Shown: positions 40,201-48,550 of the stretch, piece after piece
Layout of the letters: each line of letters opens with the position of its first letter
How positions within the stretch are numbered: the first letter of the stretch is position 1
NCBI RefSeq assembly: GCF_030867145.1
Contig: NC_134415.1
Coordinates: 7,914,417 to 7,978,416 of the forward strand
DNA length: 64,000 bases
DNA from: Opisthocomus hoazin
Lineage: Eukaryota > Chordata > Aves > Opisthocomiformes > Opisthocomidae
Direction of reading: 5' to 3'
Position numbers and translations under genes: made by a program
Notes under the pieces: generated by a model
Told to the model about the DNA's origin: nothing
The model's database searches: none
What the model saw: only the letters and a program-made list of their open reading frames with translations

Positions 40201-43200
40201 TAATCACCATATCACCATATTCAGTAATGGAATTTTAACTCTGATTTTTTAGAGTATTAGACTATGCCTTTTTTAAGCTGCTACTCAGCCTGTGTGATGG
40301 CAGACCAAAGCACACGGCAATTCCACCAGTCTAATGAATGCTGGCATGGCCAGAGCAAGCCCCAAGACGACACCACAGCTACAATTCGTAGCAGCAGGTC
40401 ACCCAGTCTCAGGGTTGTTAATCACAGAAAACAAAACCAAAAACAAAACAAAAAGAAAGCGTAATTCTAAAGATTTTGCTCAGCACAGTACTGTCTGCAC
40501 TGACAAATACAGAAAAAAGAATCTGTAAATACTGTTCACCTTCAGAACTTCAGAGTTTGTTTGGCTTTTTAATAAAAAAGTAAGTCTGCTTCAGTTTGCC
40601 CCTAAACCAATTTTGTAGCTTAATACTGCAGCATCCCTCAACGCCTCTGAAGACCTCCTTCTTCTGCAGAAACTTCATTGCCACAAGGAGAACTACTTGT
40701 TTTGTCTCTCTCAAGTAATGTAGAAAGACTGTGGTAAATGTTTACATGAGATACAGAAAATGGGTCCATAGTTTTTATTTGGTTTCCTTATTTAAAAAGA
40801 TAAAGGTGAGATTAAAACATACCTTTTTCTTCCTCTGGAAGAAGCATGACATAAGTAGCCAAGAACTTCTGTAGCCTCATTCCTAAAGGAGGACAGGCTC
40901 CCATTAACTGACCTGGTGTCCTGTTGGGTGTTAAAACATCAAATACACAACTGGCACGTTAATAGCTGCAAGTAGGATTGCCCTTAAACAAAACCAAAGT
41001 GCAGTTCAGCGGTTAATATGCTGCAGAGACAGAGACGGGAGGGCATCAGCTCGCGTCCCCCGCATAGCCCAGTATTCCAGCAGTGCCCAGCAAACGCACA
41101 GAAGATGGGGACAGTCACAACAGCATGACTCCCCCTGGCCACCTACAAGGACATGCAGGCGGCACACACTGGCATTCGAGCGCAGCCTCAAGTCAAGTTA
41201 CTCAGGACCGAAAGCATCTTTAAGTGGGGCTCACAGTAAGAAACAGCACCGCCAGTTGATGCCCATGCCCGCACCCACAGAACATCATGGCCCATGGGAC
41301 AACATCAGGGCCACACAATGGGGATGTGACCAGTCTGACTTGGCAAATAGCAAAGACAAATTACCTACACCAAGCATGCTAGGGAGCAAGATTATAAAGT
41401 CAGTATAAATAAAACTACTGACCAGCACAGGAGGTTATAAGTAAAGACGGAACAAACACTCCATGAGACCAACAGGGCCAACCTGTGTCCCATGAGAAGT
41501 CTCAGAACCCTGGCTCTCAAGGATTAGCATCAGACAGACATGAGATTTTACAGTTTTCTCTTGTACAGCTTGACATTAACCACAACAACTTGGTACATTC
41601 TGGATGTACTCCAACATGCACCTTCCTGCACATATGCCACCACGTTTCACCAGAAATACAACAGTTAAGAGAGAAGATTACGACACATCAGTCCACCGCA
41701 GCTCTAACATACACGCCAAAACACTCCACCCCTGCTTCAGCTTCTGACTTTGCATCGGTGCATCCCCACACAAATCATACTGCAGCCAGCTGACGGAGAT
41801 GAGACACAGGTAACTGCTGTGAGAGCCCAAAGAGGTCACGTTGGTCCTGTCACGTTTCGACGAAACAACCTATTTTGACCATGCTTTATCCAGATACCCA
41901 GAACCACCGAGTCCAAACTTCTCACCAGTTTGATGACAGTTGCATTCCCCTCTCCTACCCAAAAGCACATAAAGAGACAGCGTCAACTTTTCCAGCTGCC
42001 CAAGAAGGTCAGCCCATCAAGGCTACGCCAGCATCGTTCTGAATGGAGTTCCACATTGCTGGCTGAAGCATCCAAGCCATTTCATCTGGCACAATGCTGA
42101 GTGCATAAAGTGCATTCATACTCTCCAGGCAACTAACACAAAGGACTCAACGCCATCAGTACACTGAACACACAGCAACTTGCAACTCCTCAAACTTTTA
42201 TCTGTTCTTTATGTATTTGCACCAAGGGAGGCCACTGTAATCTGTCAACCTCAAATAGTCTCCTCTGAAAAAGTATTATTTTCCCAAAAGATAATCTGGC
42301 ACTGTCAAAAAAACACTTGTCAGTTATGAATTGGCAACAATTAGAGCAGCCCCTTCTTTCCGCGTGGCAAGAAAATGAGAAGATAAAAAAATACTTCACC
42401 AAGTTATTCATTTATCATTTCTCACTTCATTTCCAAATTTATATTTCAACACCAGGTATAAAACAGGACCTTGAGGCATCCCTGTGTTCCTATTATTAGA
42501 GTAAAATTGAAACCACTTCATCTTACTCACAGCCACCCACCTTTCCCAAAAAACTCTTTACCTGTCAGGAGTTCAGCAACACCATTTGTTTATTAATGTG
42601 TCTTCCTTTATCCGCGACTTTACCCACATACTCTAACCAGTATTATTAGAATACTTTCCCCATAATTGAAACATTTAAAAAAAAAAAAAAATCAGTGGTT
42701 TACCTGCTATAGAGGGAACTTTCTGAGAGGGCATCCATTAACGGTCCAATAATAAACTGATAAAAGGAAACAAGAACAATGGCTAAATGTACACTTGCAA
42801 GGCACTGTTACATAGAGGCTAACTAGACATTTTTCTCCAGAAAATGAGAAGATAAAAAAATACTAAGTCATTAATTTCTCATATCTCACTTCATTTCCAA
42901 ATTAATATTTCAACACCAGGTATAAATTAGGACATTGAGGCATCCCTGTGTTGCATTCCTTACTAAAGTGTAGGCTGGTTAGAGAGTCAACCTACGTACA
43001 ATACTAATCAGAAAAAAAATCAGAACTTTACACTCACAATATTTCCTCCCACACACAGAGTATTTTCAAATGTGGTTTTTAACGGGATACAGTAATATGC
43101 TGGTTATACTAGAGAGACATTCATCTCCTCTCAGGGTTATGTAGCAATGGATCTTCAAAATCTGTCCTTGAGTAGGGGACAACATGCACAGACTTGGAAG

Positions 43201-46200
43201 TCTGTTGACCAGGTTTATCCAAGACTCTGTTCAATCAATTAATATTAATCAGTAATTTGGAGAGGTTCAGGGGGCTCTGAAAATCTGAAGCATCCGTCAC
43301 CCCTCTGAGTATTTCTCTTCTGATAACAAATCTCAATAAATTGGGAGCCGACTTTAATTACGGAACATTAGTTTGAAATACAGGAACGAATGACTGCACT
43401 CAAAACCACATTCCCTCTAGCATGGCCATTTTTCAAGTAATTATGTATTTGATGCCACTTATAAATACTGCTATCACTTGCACAGCTAAATAAGAGGGTA
43501 TTTTTACAGAACATGTCTAATTCCAACACTACTGAGGCAATTAGTGTTAAGACGTATTACAAATTAGAGCATCTGTCTTTTCTGGCAAGTAACAGTAACA
43601 GCCTTACCTCCGCAAAACCAAGTGGATTTGGAAGATGCCTTGTTTCATAAAGCTCCAGAAAATGAAGAATGCCTTCCTTCGTCAATGTTTTATTCTCACT
43701 CTCAAACATCCGTTTATAAATGCACATGTGCCATGATGGGTGAAACAACCAACAACCTGTTACAAAAGCAAATTCTTCTAAACTGACACAGAAATGACAG
43801 TGACACATTAACACACTGACATTCTAGACAACATTGTAGTCAATTCACAGGACATTTCAAAAACATGATTATAGCTATCAGATTTGTAAAAATACCCTGT
43901 TCAATCTCCAATACAAGAAATTACTAACATGACTTTCAAAACTTACCCTCTAAATTCCAGAATGTGAAACCCACGTCCATTTCCCTGCAACTCTCCTCAT
44001 ACCAACATTGTATTCACCTGCAACACTGTCACATTAATAGTCTTCCCACTTTACAAATCTCTAACATCTTGCCTTACTTAATTAGATGTGCTCCGTTTTG
44101 CCCTACAGAAGATGACATTACACCCTTCAACATGCTGTCTCAGCATTTTATTTCCTCTCTCCCGCTTCCAACGAGCTGGAGTTTCCCCCCCCCTTTTACA
44201 AAGTTGTGCAGGTGACTTGGGTCATGTGAGCCACCCCAAGAATCTATGGCTTTGTTTTACTTTCATGTTAGCTGAAGTAAAGCAAAACATAGTGGGAAAG
44301 GACCATTTAGTCGGGTTTGCTGACAAAGTATTTCAAGATAACACAGTAAGCAATAAGCATATGCTAGGGTTTGTTCTTCTCTGAGCAAAGCAGCACTGCC
44401 TGTGCGCATTTGCCAGGCAACCTACGCGTGTAGCAGGGCCACCAAAACTGGAATAGCCACCCAGAAAACAGCTAATTGGAGAAATGAAACGTAACAAAAA
44501 GCCACTTCTAAAACAGCAGCAGAAAAAAAAAAGTGTGACTTAACTGCCTAATATTTAGGAGATGTTTCAGAAAAAGTCATCTCTTACCTTTGTCCCCCGA
44601 TATACCATGCTCGTATAAACTGTTCAGTTTTGGTAATACTGGCTTTATGACATGGATCTGAAATGCAAATCAGATGTGATGTAAGTAGTCAGTCTGCACC
44701 TCAAACCTAGGAACTGGCACTTAGAATTTACTATCAACAGCATTCATATAAAAATTGACAATATAACTGTACTTGAAGAAACCTGCAAGGCCTGTGCAGC
44801 TGATCCCAGCACTTGGTATGGAACATTCAATCACAGCTTAGCGCTGAAGAAAAACTGATAGTTCCATATTACCGTATTTTAAGGACGGTACTTGCTAATA
44901 ACCAACCATTCTATCCACCAAAATTAGAACAGAACAGCACAAATCCCTACAATTAAACGTTTATGGTAAACACTATTTCTCTCAGTTATGGGACCATTAC
45001 ATACAAATAAGCTATAAAGAGGTGGTCACAACTAATAGCTGCCACCACAATACCACAGAGGTATGGAAGTCTCAGGCCAACCCTGGGGGTCACTGAGGGA
45101 ATCTCTCTGCCGAGTACAGCAGGCGCCAAGTCAAACCCAGGCATTTCCACCCAAGGCCACAAGCACCTTCCCACACAGACCACACAGTCCGCTCAGAGGT
45201 TCATTCGCCAAAACGGGGCTGCGGCAGCTAAGGAACGGGCGACCCGCAGGCTCGCAATCAGCTGCCACCCCGGTTCTTCTCCCTCAGCCCGGTCCCCTGC
45301 TTCAAGCGGAATGACTTCAAGGACAGCGAGCTCCCAGCTTATCCTAAACGAATCACACGCGCTGCGCTTCGAATATTTAAAACTCCAGGTAAAAACATCC
45401 CTGTTAATACTTACCTGGGACCCCCCCACCCCCGACTGAGGGCTTTACCCGGTGAGAAGCCCCGCGGCGGGCGCACCAGCACCAACGCCTCAGGCGGCCT
45501 CGGGCCTCCCCCGCCGCTCCCCTCAAGCGGCCTCAGACCCCGCCGCTCCTCACCTGGTTCCCCTCCAGCGTCTCCATGACCAGAAGGTAAGTTTCCCAGA
45601 ACCGCAGCAGCTCCTCGTTGCTCTCCGCGGACCACCAGAACAGGCTGCAGCCTGCGGGACGCAGAGTACGCGTTTCTCCCCGCTCACCCCCCCCCCCACA
45701 CACACCCCCCCACCCCGCACCTCGCCGTACCGTCTCCGCCGTCCGCGGGGCAGCGCAGCTCGGCGGCCTGCCCGCCGCTCAGGTCCAGCGCCCGCTTCAG
45801 CAGGTAGCGGCCCCGCTTGCGGCACAGCGCGTCCCGCTCCGTCAGCCCCTCCTGCACCACCCGCCAGAACCGCGGGCACAGCCGCGCGTCCAGCGCCCGG
45901 TCCCCAGCCGCGCCCCGCGGCAGCACCGCGTCCGCCAGCCCGCTCAGCGCCAGCAGCGCCCGCCCGGCCCGCGGCGGCCCGCCGGCGCCCAGCAGCCCCT
46001 CCCAGACGCGCCCCAGGGCCTCCCCGTTGCCGCCCAGCGCCGGCAGCAGCCTCCCGGCCGCCAGCGCCGCCGCCGCCTCCCCCTCGCCCTCCTCCCGCAC
46101 CAGCGCCAGCGCCGCCGCCGCGCACCGCGCCGCCAGCTCCGGCTCCTCCAGCCGCGGCGCCGCCGCCGCCAGCGCCTCCACCGCCCCCTCCGCGCCCGCC

Positions 46201-46580
46201 CCGCCGCCCGCCGCCAGCTCCTCCAGCGCGTCGGACGCCAGCCGCGCCGCCAGCGGCGCCCCGCACAGCTCCACGCAGTGCCGCAGCGCGCCCCGCGCCG
46301 CCCGCGCCACCCGCAGCCGCTCTCCGCACCCCCCCGCCGCCTCCTCCTCCTCCTCCCCGCCGCGCAGCAGCGGCCGGCACCGCTCCAGCGCCACCTCCCA
46401 GGCCGCCCTCCGCAGCGCCTCGGCCCCTCCCGGCGGCGGCGGCCCGCCCGCGGCCAGGCGCTGGAGCAGCAGGCGCAGCGCCTCGGCGCGCTCGGCGGAG
46501 AGCGGCGCGCAAAAGCCCCGCAGCAGCGCGCAGGGGTCGCCGCCGGCGGACAGCAGCGCGTCGGCCAGCACCACCTCCAT
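9108..46580 (-). CDS. TARBP1: TARBP1, SpoU/SPOUT tRNA 2'-O-methyltransferase (30 coding exons, 1,587 aa)
   Basis: TARBP1 is the vertebrate counterpart of yeast Trm3, which methylates the 2'-OH of G18 in tRNA; the human protein was first named for binding HIV TAR RNA. I placed every exon from splice sites and frame. The CDS is 4,764 nt and all 29 junctions keep phase. Residues 1-~1,430 form a long helical, HEAT-like region. The C-terminal methyltransferase carries SpoU motif 1 ([15 protein letters not shown]1443, R1449), motif 2 ([16 protein letters not shown]1537) and motif 3 ([19 protein letters not shown]1561-N1563). Motifs 2 and 3 form the trefoil knot that binds SAM. The chosen start ([10 protein letters not shown]) has a G at -3 and G at +4. 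The predicted length is slightly below the human protein. Introns run from 79 nt (intron 1) to 3.2 kb (intron 12). All are GT-AG except intron 25 (GC-AG). No frameshift or internal stop is present. Confidence 0.96.
10480..10616 (-). CDS. TARBP1: TARBP1 exon 29 (residues 1488-1532)
   Basis: Begins [20 protein letters not shown] and ends in the hydrophobic strand LLLLG of motif 2; a GG|A glycine codon is split at the 3' end. Donor GTAAGA. Confidence 0.95.
11778..11902 (-). CDS. TARBP1: TARBP1 exon 28 (residues 1446-1487)
   Basis: Begins inside motif 1 ([18 protein letters not shown]); R1449 is the arginine expected at the SpoU motif 1 position. Acceptor TTTGTAG, donor GTGAAT. Confidence 0.95.
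12858..13049 (-). CDS. TARBP1: TARBP1 exon 27 (residues 1382-1445)
   Basis: Encodes the linker into the methyltransferase domain and its first strand: [17 protein letters not shown]. Acceptor TTTATAG, donor GTAAGG. Confidence 0.95.
13298..13469 (-). CDS. TARBP1: TARBP1 exon 26 (residues 1325-1381)
   Basis: Begins [17 protein letters not shown] and ends SDWSQQDMG. Acceptor ACATTGCAG, donor GTAAAA. It follows the GC-AG intron. Confidence 0.95.
14836..14917 (-). CDS. TARBP1: TARBP1 exon 25 (residues 1297-1324), GC splice donor
   Basis: Encodes [20 protein letters not shown] and ends LEDYSLE. The donor is GAG|GCAAGT, the classic context of a GC-AG intron; no GT nearby preserves the phase-0 junction to exon 26. 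Confidence 0.93.
16051..16247 (-). CDS. TARBP1: TARBP1 exon 24 (residues 1232-1296)
   Basis: Encodes [20 protein letters not shown] onward to VENMHGTG, a well conserved helical segment. Its acceptor is a 27-base T run followed by AG. Donor GTTAGT. Confidence 0.95.
16250..16276. repeat. A27/T27 homopolymer at the exon 24 acceptor
   Basis: Twenty-seven A on the + strand. On the gene's strand it is a T27 tract directly before the AG of intron 23, so it acts as the polypyrimidine tract. Confidence 0.9.
17136..17222 (-). CDS. TARBP1: TARBP1 exon 23 (residues 1203-1231)
   Basis: Encodes [20 protein letters not shown] and ends NTSEK. Acceptor GCTTTAG, donor GTAAGT. Confidence 0.94.
17223..19061 (-). 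other. TARBP1 intron 22, nothing recognised
   Basis: 1.8 kb GT-AG intron. Several short random frames occur on both strands. No repeat family or RNA gene was recognised. Confidence 0.7.
19062..19211 (-). CDS. TARBP1: TARBP1 exon 22 (residues 1153-1202)
   Basis: Encodes [20 protein letters not shown] and ends NKFWDCFCY. Acceptor TTTTCTCAG, donor GTAAGT. Confidence 0.95.
19757..19867 (-). CDS. TARBP1: TARBP1 exon 21 (residues 1116-1152)
   Basis: Encodes [20 protein letters not shown] and ends LLPKLDQ. Acceptor GCTTTTAG, donor GTATTG. Confidence 0.94.
20054..20071. repeat. A18 homopolymer in TARBP1 intron 20
   Basis: A run of eighteen A on the + strand, followed by A/C-rich sequence. No retroposon body was recognised beside it. 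Confidence 0.8.
20665..20785 (-). CDS. TARBP1: TARBP1 exon 20 (residues 1075-1115)
   Basis: Encodes [20 protein letters not shown] and ends IKLLDK. Acceptor TTTTACAG, donor GTAAAC. Confidence 0.94.
21912..21983 (-). CDS. TARBP1: TARBP1 exon 19 (residues 1051-1074)
   Basis: Encodes [20 protein letters not shown], then VTER. The acceptor used is GTGTGAAG|ACTTATTCAG. The second AG, 10 bases on, would shift the frame. Donor GTAATG. Confidence 0.9.
22119..22318 (-). CDS. TARBP1: TARBP1 exon 18 (residues 985-1050)
   Basis: Encodes [20 protein letters not shown] and ends [11 protein letters not shown]. Acceptor TTTTCAG, donor GTATAA. Confidence 0.94.
22319..25449 (-). other. TARBP1 intron 17, nothing recognised
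   Basis: 3.1 kb GT-AG intron (donor GTCAGT). It contains A-rich and T-rich tracts and short random frames. No repeat family or RNA gene was recognised. Confidence 0.7.
25450..25638 (-). CDS. TARBP1: TARBP1 exon 17 (residues 922-984)
   Basis: Encodes [20 protein letters not shown] and ends GQAYAKIKE. Acceptor TTTTTCAG, donor GTCAGT. Confidence 0.95.
25727..25982 (-). CDS. TARBP1: TARBP1 exon 16 (residues 836-921)
   Basis: Encodes [20 protein letters not shown] and ends CMKVLVPK. Separated from exon 17 by only 88 bases. Acceptor CTTACAG, donor GTAGAA. Confidence 0.95.
26100..26520 (+). repeat. Ancient L3/CR1-like LINE 3' fragment in TARBP1 intron 15
   Basis: AGGTTCAAGGGGCGACTGGA at 26,105 followed by CAAGTTCACAGAAGAGAAAT resembles the 3' end of amniote L3/CR1 elements, where a 'GGTTCAA..GGGATTGGACAAATTCATGGAGGATAA' run is typical. 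About 350 bases on, GACTGAGCAAAAGAACCTTT then AGTCTGA resembles the 'GGGCTAGATGGACCTTTGGTCTGA' terminal block. Identity is low, so this is a pattern-level call. Confidence 0.45.
26665..26858 (-). CDS. TARBP1: TARBP1 exon 15 (residues 772-835)
   Basis: Encodes [20 protein letters not shown] and ends [10 protein letters not shown]. The donor AG|GTATGT gives the phase-2 join to exon 16. Confidence 0.94.
28200..28442. repeat. AT-rich tract at the start of TARBP1 intron 14
   Basis: About 240 bases of almost pure A/T, with repeated TATTTATATTAATAATATA-like stretches. It lies immediately downstream (on the gene's strand) of the exon 14 donor GTAATT. Confidence 0.75.
28443..28604 (-). CDS. TARBP1: TARBP1 exon 14 (residues 718-771)
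   Basis: Encodes [20 protein letters not shown] and ends LQERNYEE. Acceptor CATTTTTAG, donor GTAATT. Confidence 0.94.
30052..30149 (-). CDS. TARBP1: TARBP1 exon 13 (residues 685-717)
   Basis: Encodes [20 protein letters not shown] and ends TTNELST. Acceptor TTCATACAG, donor GTAAGT. Confidence 0.94.
30150..33352 (-). other. TARBP1 intron 12, nothing recognised
   Basis: The longest intron, 3.2 kb, GT-AG. The frame at 31,529-31,906 (125 codons) is not supported by any motif. No repeat family was recognised with confidence. Confidence 0.7.
33353..33528 (-). CDS. TARBP1: TARBP1 exon 12 (residues 626-684)
   Basis: Encodes [20 protein letters not shown] and ends KCSNTQD. Acceptor TTTGTGTAG, donor GTTAGT. 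Confidence 0.95.
33822..33918 (-). CDS. TARBP1: TARBP1 exon 11 (residues 594-625)
   Basis: Encodes [20 protein letters not shown] and ends HMRNKY. Acceptor TTAATCAG, donor GTAAGT. Confidence 0.94.
34805..35077 (+). mobile_element. CR1 retroposon 3' end in TARBP1 intron 10
   Basis: About 270 bases of CR1: GGTAATGGTTTTAAACTAAA, then the 'GGATATAAGGAAGAAATTCTTTAC' block, 'GGTTGCCCAGAGAGGCAGTGG', 'TTGGACTAGATGACCTCTAGG' and the TTCTATGATTCTATAA tail. It is antisense to TARBP1. It is less diverged than the old LINE fragments and is 5'-truncated. Confidence 0.92.
35926..36064 (-). CDS. TARBP1: TARBP1 exon 10 (residues 548-593)
   Basis: Encodes [20 protein letters not shown] and ends YLQTPASE. The acceptor AAATTAG|CTTTGCAG keeps frame; the second AG, 8 bases on, does not. 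Donor GTAAGT. Confidence 0.9.
37599..37620. repeat. A22 homopolymer in TARBP1 intron 9
   Basis: A run of twenty-two A on the + strand with no retroposon body recognised on its 5' side. Intron 9 (36,065-37,784) otherwise shows nothing recognisable. Confidence 0.8.
37785..37874 (-). CDS. TARBP1: TARBP1 exon 9 (residues 518-547)
   Basis: Encodes [20 protein letters not shown] and ends DTMLWME. Acceptor TTTCTTCAG, donor GTGAGA. Confidence 0.93.
38704..38800 (-). CDS. TARBP1: TARBP1 exon 8 (residues 485-517)
   Basis: Encodes [20 protein letters not shown] and ends AMHLTDV. Acceptor TTTGCAG, donor GTGAGT. Confidence 0.94.
39831..39966 (-). CDS. TARBP1: TARBP1 exon 7 (residues 440-484)
   Basis: Encodes [20 protein letters not shown] and ends GTEGLRAL. 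Acceptor TATTTTAAG, donor GTAAAA. Confidence 0.94.
40823..40920 (-). CDS. TARBP1: TARBP1 exon 6 (residues 407-439)
   Basis: Encodes [20 protein letters not shown] and ends MLLPEEEK. Acceptor ACCCAACAG, donor GTATGT. Confidence 0.94.
42371..42488. repeat. Local duplication, copy 1 (TARBP1 intron 5)
   Basis: About 118 bases beginning GAAAATGAGAAGATAAAAAA and containing CTCACTTCATTTCCAAATTT and TTTCAACACCAGGTATAAA, then GGCATCCCTGTGTT. A second copy with the same order lies about 470 bases away on the other side of exon 5. Confidence 0.85.
42704..42756 (-). CDS. TARBP1: TARBP1 exon 5 (residues 390-406)
   Basis: A 53-base exon encoding [17 protein letters not shown]. Acceptor TTTTATCAG, donor GTAAAC. 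It lies between two copies of a local duplication. Confidence 0.93.
42840..42952. repeat. Local duplication, copy 2 (TARBP1 intron 4)
   Basis: Same orientation as copy 1. It shares AAAATGAGAAGATAAAAAAA, TCACTTCATTTCCAAATT, TTTCAACACCAGGTATAAA and GGCATCCCTGTGTT, with a short indel in the middle. Confidence 0.85.
43608..43756 (-). CDS. TARBP1: TARBP1 exon 4 (residues 340-389)
   Basis: Encodes [20 protein letters not shown] and ends PNPLGFAE. Acceptor TTGTAACAG, donor GTAAGG. Confidence 0.95.
44588..44657 (-). CDS. TARBP1: TARBP1 exon 3 (residues 317-339)
   Basis: Encodes [20 protein letters not shown], then GDK. Acceptor TTGCATTTCAG, donor GTAAGA. Confidence 0.94.
45554..45651 (-). CDS. TARBP1: TARBP1 exon 2 (residues 284-316)
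   Basis: Encodes [20 protein letters not shown] and ends METLEGNQ. The acceptor CCCGCAG|GCTGCAG keeps frame; the second CAG, 7 bases on, would not. Donor GTGAGG. Confidence 0.93.
45731..46580 (-). CDS. TARBP1: TARBP1 exon 1 (residues 1-283)
   Basis: Begins [20 protein letters not shown] and ends LRCPADGGD with one extra base. It is an Ala/Leu/Gly/Arg-rich helical region with a short Glu run ([11 protein letters not shown]). Donor GTACGG opens a 79-base intron. The frame continues upstream to ATG at 46,605-46,607, but the start at 46,578-46,580 matches the family N-terminus and has the better context. Confidence 0.93.
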
Positions 46581-46600
46581 CCCGCCGGGGCCCGCGGCGC

Positions 46601-46612
46601 CGCGCATGCGCG
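46601..46612. promoter_or_regulatory. NRF1 palindrome upstream of the TARBP1 start codon
   Basis: CGCGCATGCGCG fits the NRF1 consensus YGCGCAYGCGCR exactly and lies 21-32 bases upstream of the TARBP1 ATG, inside the CpG island. It probably marks the core promoter or 5' UTR. Confidence 0.6.
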
Positions 46613-46649
46613 GGCGGGGCCGCCGCTGAGGGGAGGCGGCGGGCGAGGC

Positions 46650-46876
46650 GGGAAGTTCCAGCTGAACACGAGGAAGAACTTCTTTCCTCTGAGGGTGACA
46701 GAGCCCTGGCACAGGCTGCCCAGGGAGGTTGTGGAGTCTCCTTCTCTGGAGATATTCAGACCCACCTGGACGCGGTCCTGTGCAACCTGCTCTGGGTGAC
46801 CCTGCTTCGGCAGGGGGGTTGGACTGGGTGACCCACAGAGGTCCCTTCCGACCCTGACCACTCTGTGATTCTGTGA
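46650..46876 (+). mobile_element. CR1 retroposon 3' end next to the TARBP1 promoter
   Basis: AGCTGAACACGAGGAAGAAC, CTTCTTTCCTCTGAGGGTGA, CACAGGCTGCCCAGGGAGG, GGTTGGACTGGGTGACCCAC and a CTGTGATTCTGTGA tail identify a CR1 3' end. It starts only about 70 bases from the TARBP1 start codon, in opposite orientation, so it probably borders or overlaps the TARBP1 5' UTR. Confidence 0.92.
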
Positions 46877-46908
46877 AGGTTCCCTGCAGCCCGGAGGAGT
46901 GGGAACCC

Positions 46909-46980
46909 TCACAGAATGTTCGGGGTCAGAAGGGACCTCTGTGGGTCATCTAGTCCAACCCCCTGCCGAAGCAGGGGCAA
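46909..46980 (-). mobile_element. Short CR1 3'-end fragment, inverted to the previous one
   Basis: TCACAGAATGTTCGGGGTCA, then AGGGACCTCTGTGGGTCATC and TAGTCCAACCCCCTGCCGAA: the last ~70 bases of a CR1 read on the - strand. It is the inverted counterpart of 46,806-46,876, with a spacer of about 32 bases. Confidence 0.85.
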
Positions 46981-48475
46981 ATGCCCTGCATCTGCCTCAG
47001 AAAGGGACTGGAAGTGTTCCCGGGCGCTGGCTCCGTGCTGTTGGCTTGCTATGAGGGTCCAGCCAGCTGGCACCGGGGCTGGAGAACACCCCCTGAGCAG
47101 TGCAACGCCCCAGTGCAGCCGCAGTGTAACTAAAAGAAAAGCAAGCTGGTTTCCAGTAAGTGTAATTTCCCTATACAAGATGACAATTCCCATGTAAAAA
47201 AAAAAAAATAGAGATCGACACATCAAAAAACTTTGCAAGCGGCTTCTCCTGGAAGATGAGGCCCTAGGAAAAGGCAGAGCTGGAACCGTCTGTTCCTGCG
47301 AAAGCAATGGGCAGCACGTTCCCTGCACAGCAGCACGGGTGCAGCGCGGTTTCGGATGGGTGTGGGAGTTGCCTGCGCTAGGCCGTGGTTGCTTAGGCGT
47401 CTGAAGAAGACGAAAGACTTGCTGAAATCTTTCAGTGTGAGCTCCCACTTGGTCATCATCTCCAAATCACATGAGCACAGTCTCCTTTTCCTGGGTATCC
47501 GTTTTCCCCAAGCTTTTTTAGAAATTTGTTATTTGCAAAATGTCTGAAACTTCTTATTATAAGTGGACCTGTAGTGTGACTATATATGTGATATTCCGTA
47601 GAAAAAGAAGGTGGAAAGGAATTATTTTTAAACCCGCTAGCTAACACGGTTTCTATATGACTTACCACCCTGCATGTGTTCAGTTACGTATAAAATACAG
47701 CATCTAGGAAAAGCTCGAGAAAACAGTTCAAACTGATGCACTTACTTAAGTGTAAAGTAAAACAAGTGCTTTGTTTCACACACACAAAAGCATTTTTCAG
47801 AGGAGGAGTGAGTACAACGTGTGGTAGTAAATAGGATGCTAACAGTTGAAATCTCTCTCATGCCTTAATAAATTTTGTTTGCTTTTCAATTTGCTGTAAT
47901 GTCTTCATCCGTTCTTCCATTTCTTCCTTAAAGCGCGCAGTCTGATGAACCGTGGGTGTTTCTTTTACCAGCCTTGAAAAAGTGCTGTCGCTTCTTTATT
48001 ACAATTTTACTCTTCCCTTCCATGCCCCTGTAAGACTTAACTAAATGAAGCGTTAAAGTTCGGCACCACAAGTAGTAATCAAAATGGAATAACATAATAG
48101 GTGCTGTGCTGTTTCTCCATCGTTGTCTGAATTCTGCCTTGCTTTTATTTTTGTCACAGCGGGGTGCCAAATCTAAAGTCTTATTACATTGAGTTAAACA
48201 TCAGCATTTAAATTTGAACTATTTCACTGCAGGTGTTCTTATCAGAGGAAAAGAAGTGGGTGAGAGATTAATCCCATGGGAGATTAGGCTGGGGAGCTTC
48301 TGAGTGGAACGTGATGCGGAAAGATAAATGACAAAAAAAACCCAAGAAGGTGGATACGGAGTTGAGAGAAAGAAAAGGAGCAAGAAGCAGCATTTTTTGT
48401 AGTTTTCGAATGGCAAGAGCCACAGCATTCACACCCTCGCGCTGCACTCGTCAAGTGTCTTCATGCTAGGACACA
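46981..48475. other. Intergenic stretch between CR1 copies, nothing recognised
   Basis: The region upstream of TARBP1. The 179-codon - strand frame at 46,909-47,448 has no recognisable motif and starts in repeat-derived and GC-rich sequence. No gene or RNA was recognised. Confidence 0.65.
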
Positions 48476-48550
48476 GAATCACAGAATGGTAGGGGTTGGA
48501 AGGGACCTCTGTGGGTCATCTAGTCCAACCCCCTGCCGAAGCAGGGTCAC

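Larger units (their letters stand above)
45400..46700. promoter_or_regulatory. CpG island over TARBP1 exons 1-2
   Basis: Extremely GC-rich sequence with dense CpG covers exon 1 and the start region. It creates long shadow frames on both strands, such as the 459-codon + strand frame at 45,452-46,831 made almost entirely of Pro/Ala/Arg. Confidence 0.85.

Noticed and set aside
46605-46607. Upstream in-frame ATG for TARBP1 (nine extra residues)
   Set aside because: The ATG lies in the NRF1 palindrome and the added residues (MRGAAGPGG) are not part of the family N-terminus; the [10 protein letters not shown] start has a good context.
45452-46831. 459-codon + strand frame (and a 393-codon one at 45,618-46,799) over the TARBP1 start
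   Set aside because: Low-complexity Pro/Ala/Arg translation of a CpG island, antisense to the well-supported TARBP1 exon 1 and running into CR1 sequence at its end.
46909-47448. 179-codon - strand frame upstream of TARBP1
   Set aside because: Ends in CR1 and GC-rich sequence, no recognisable motif, no splice or promoter context.
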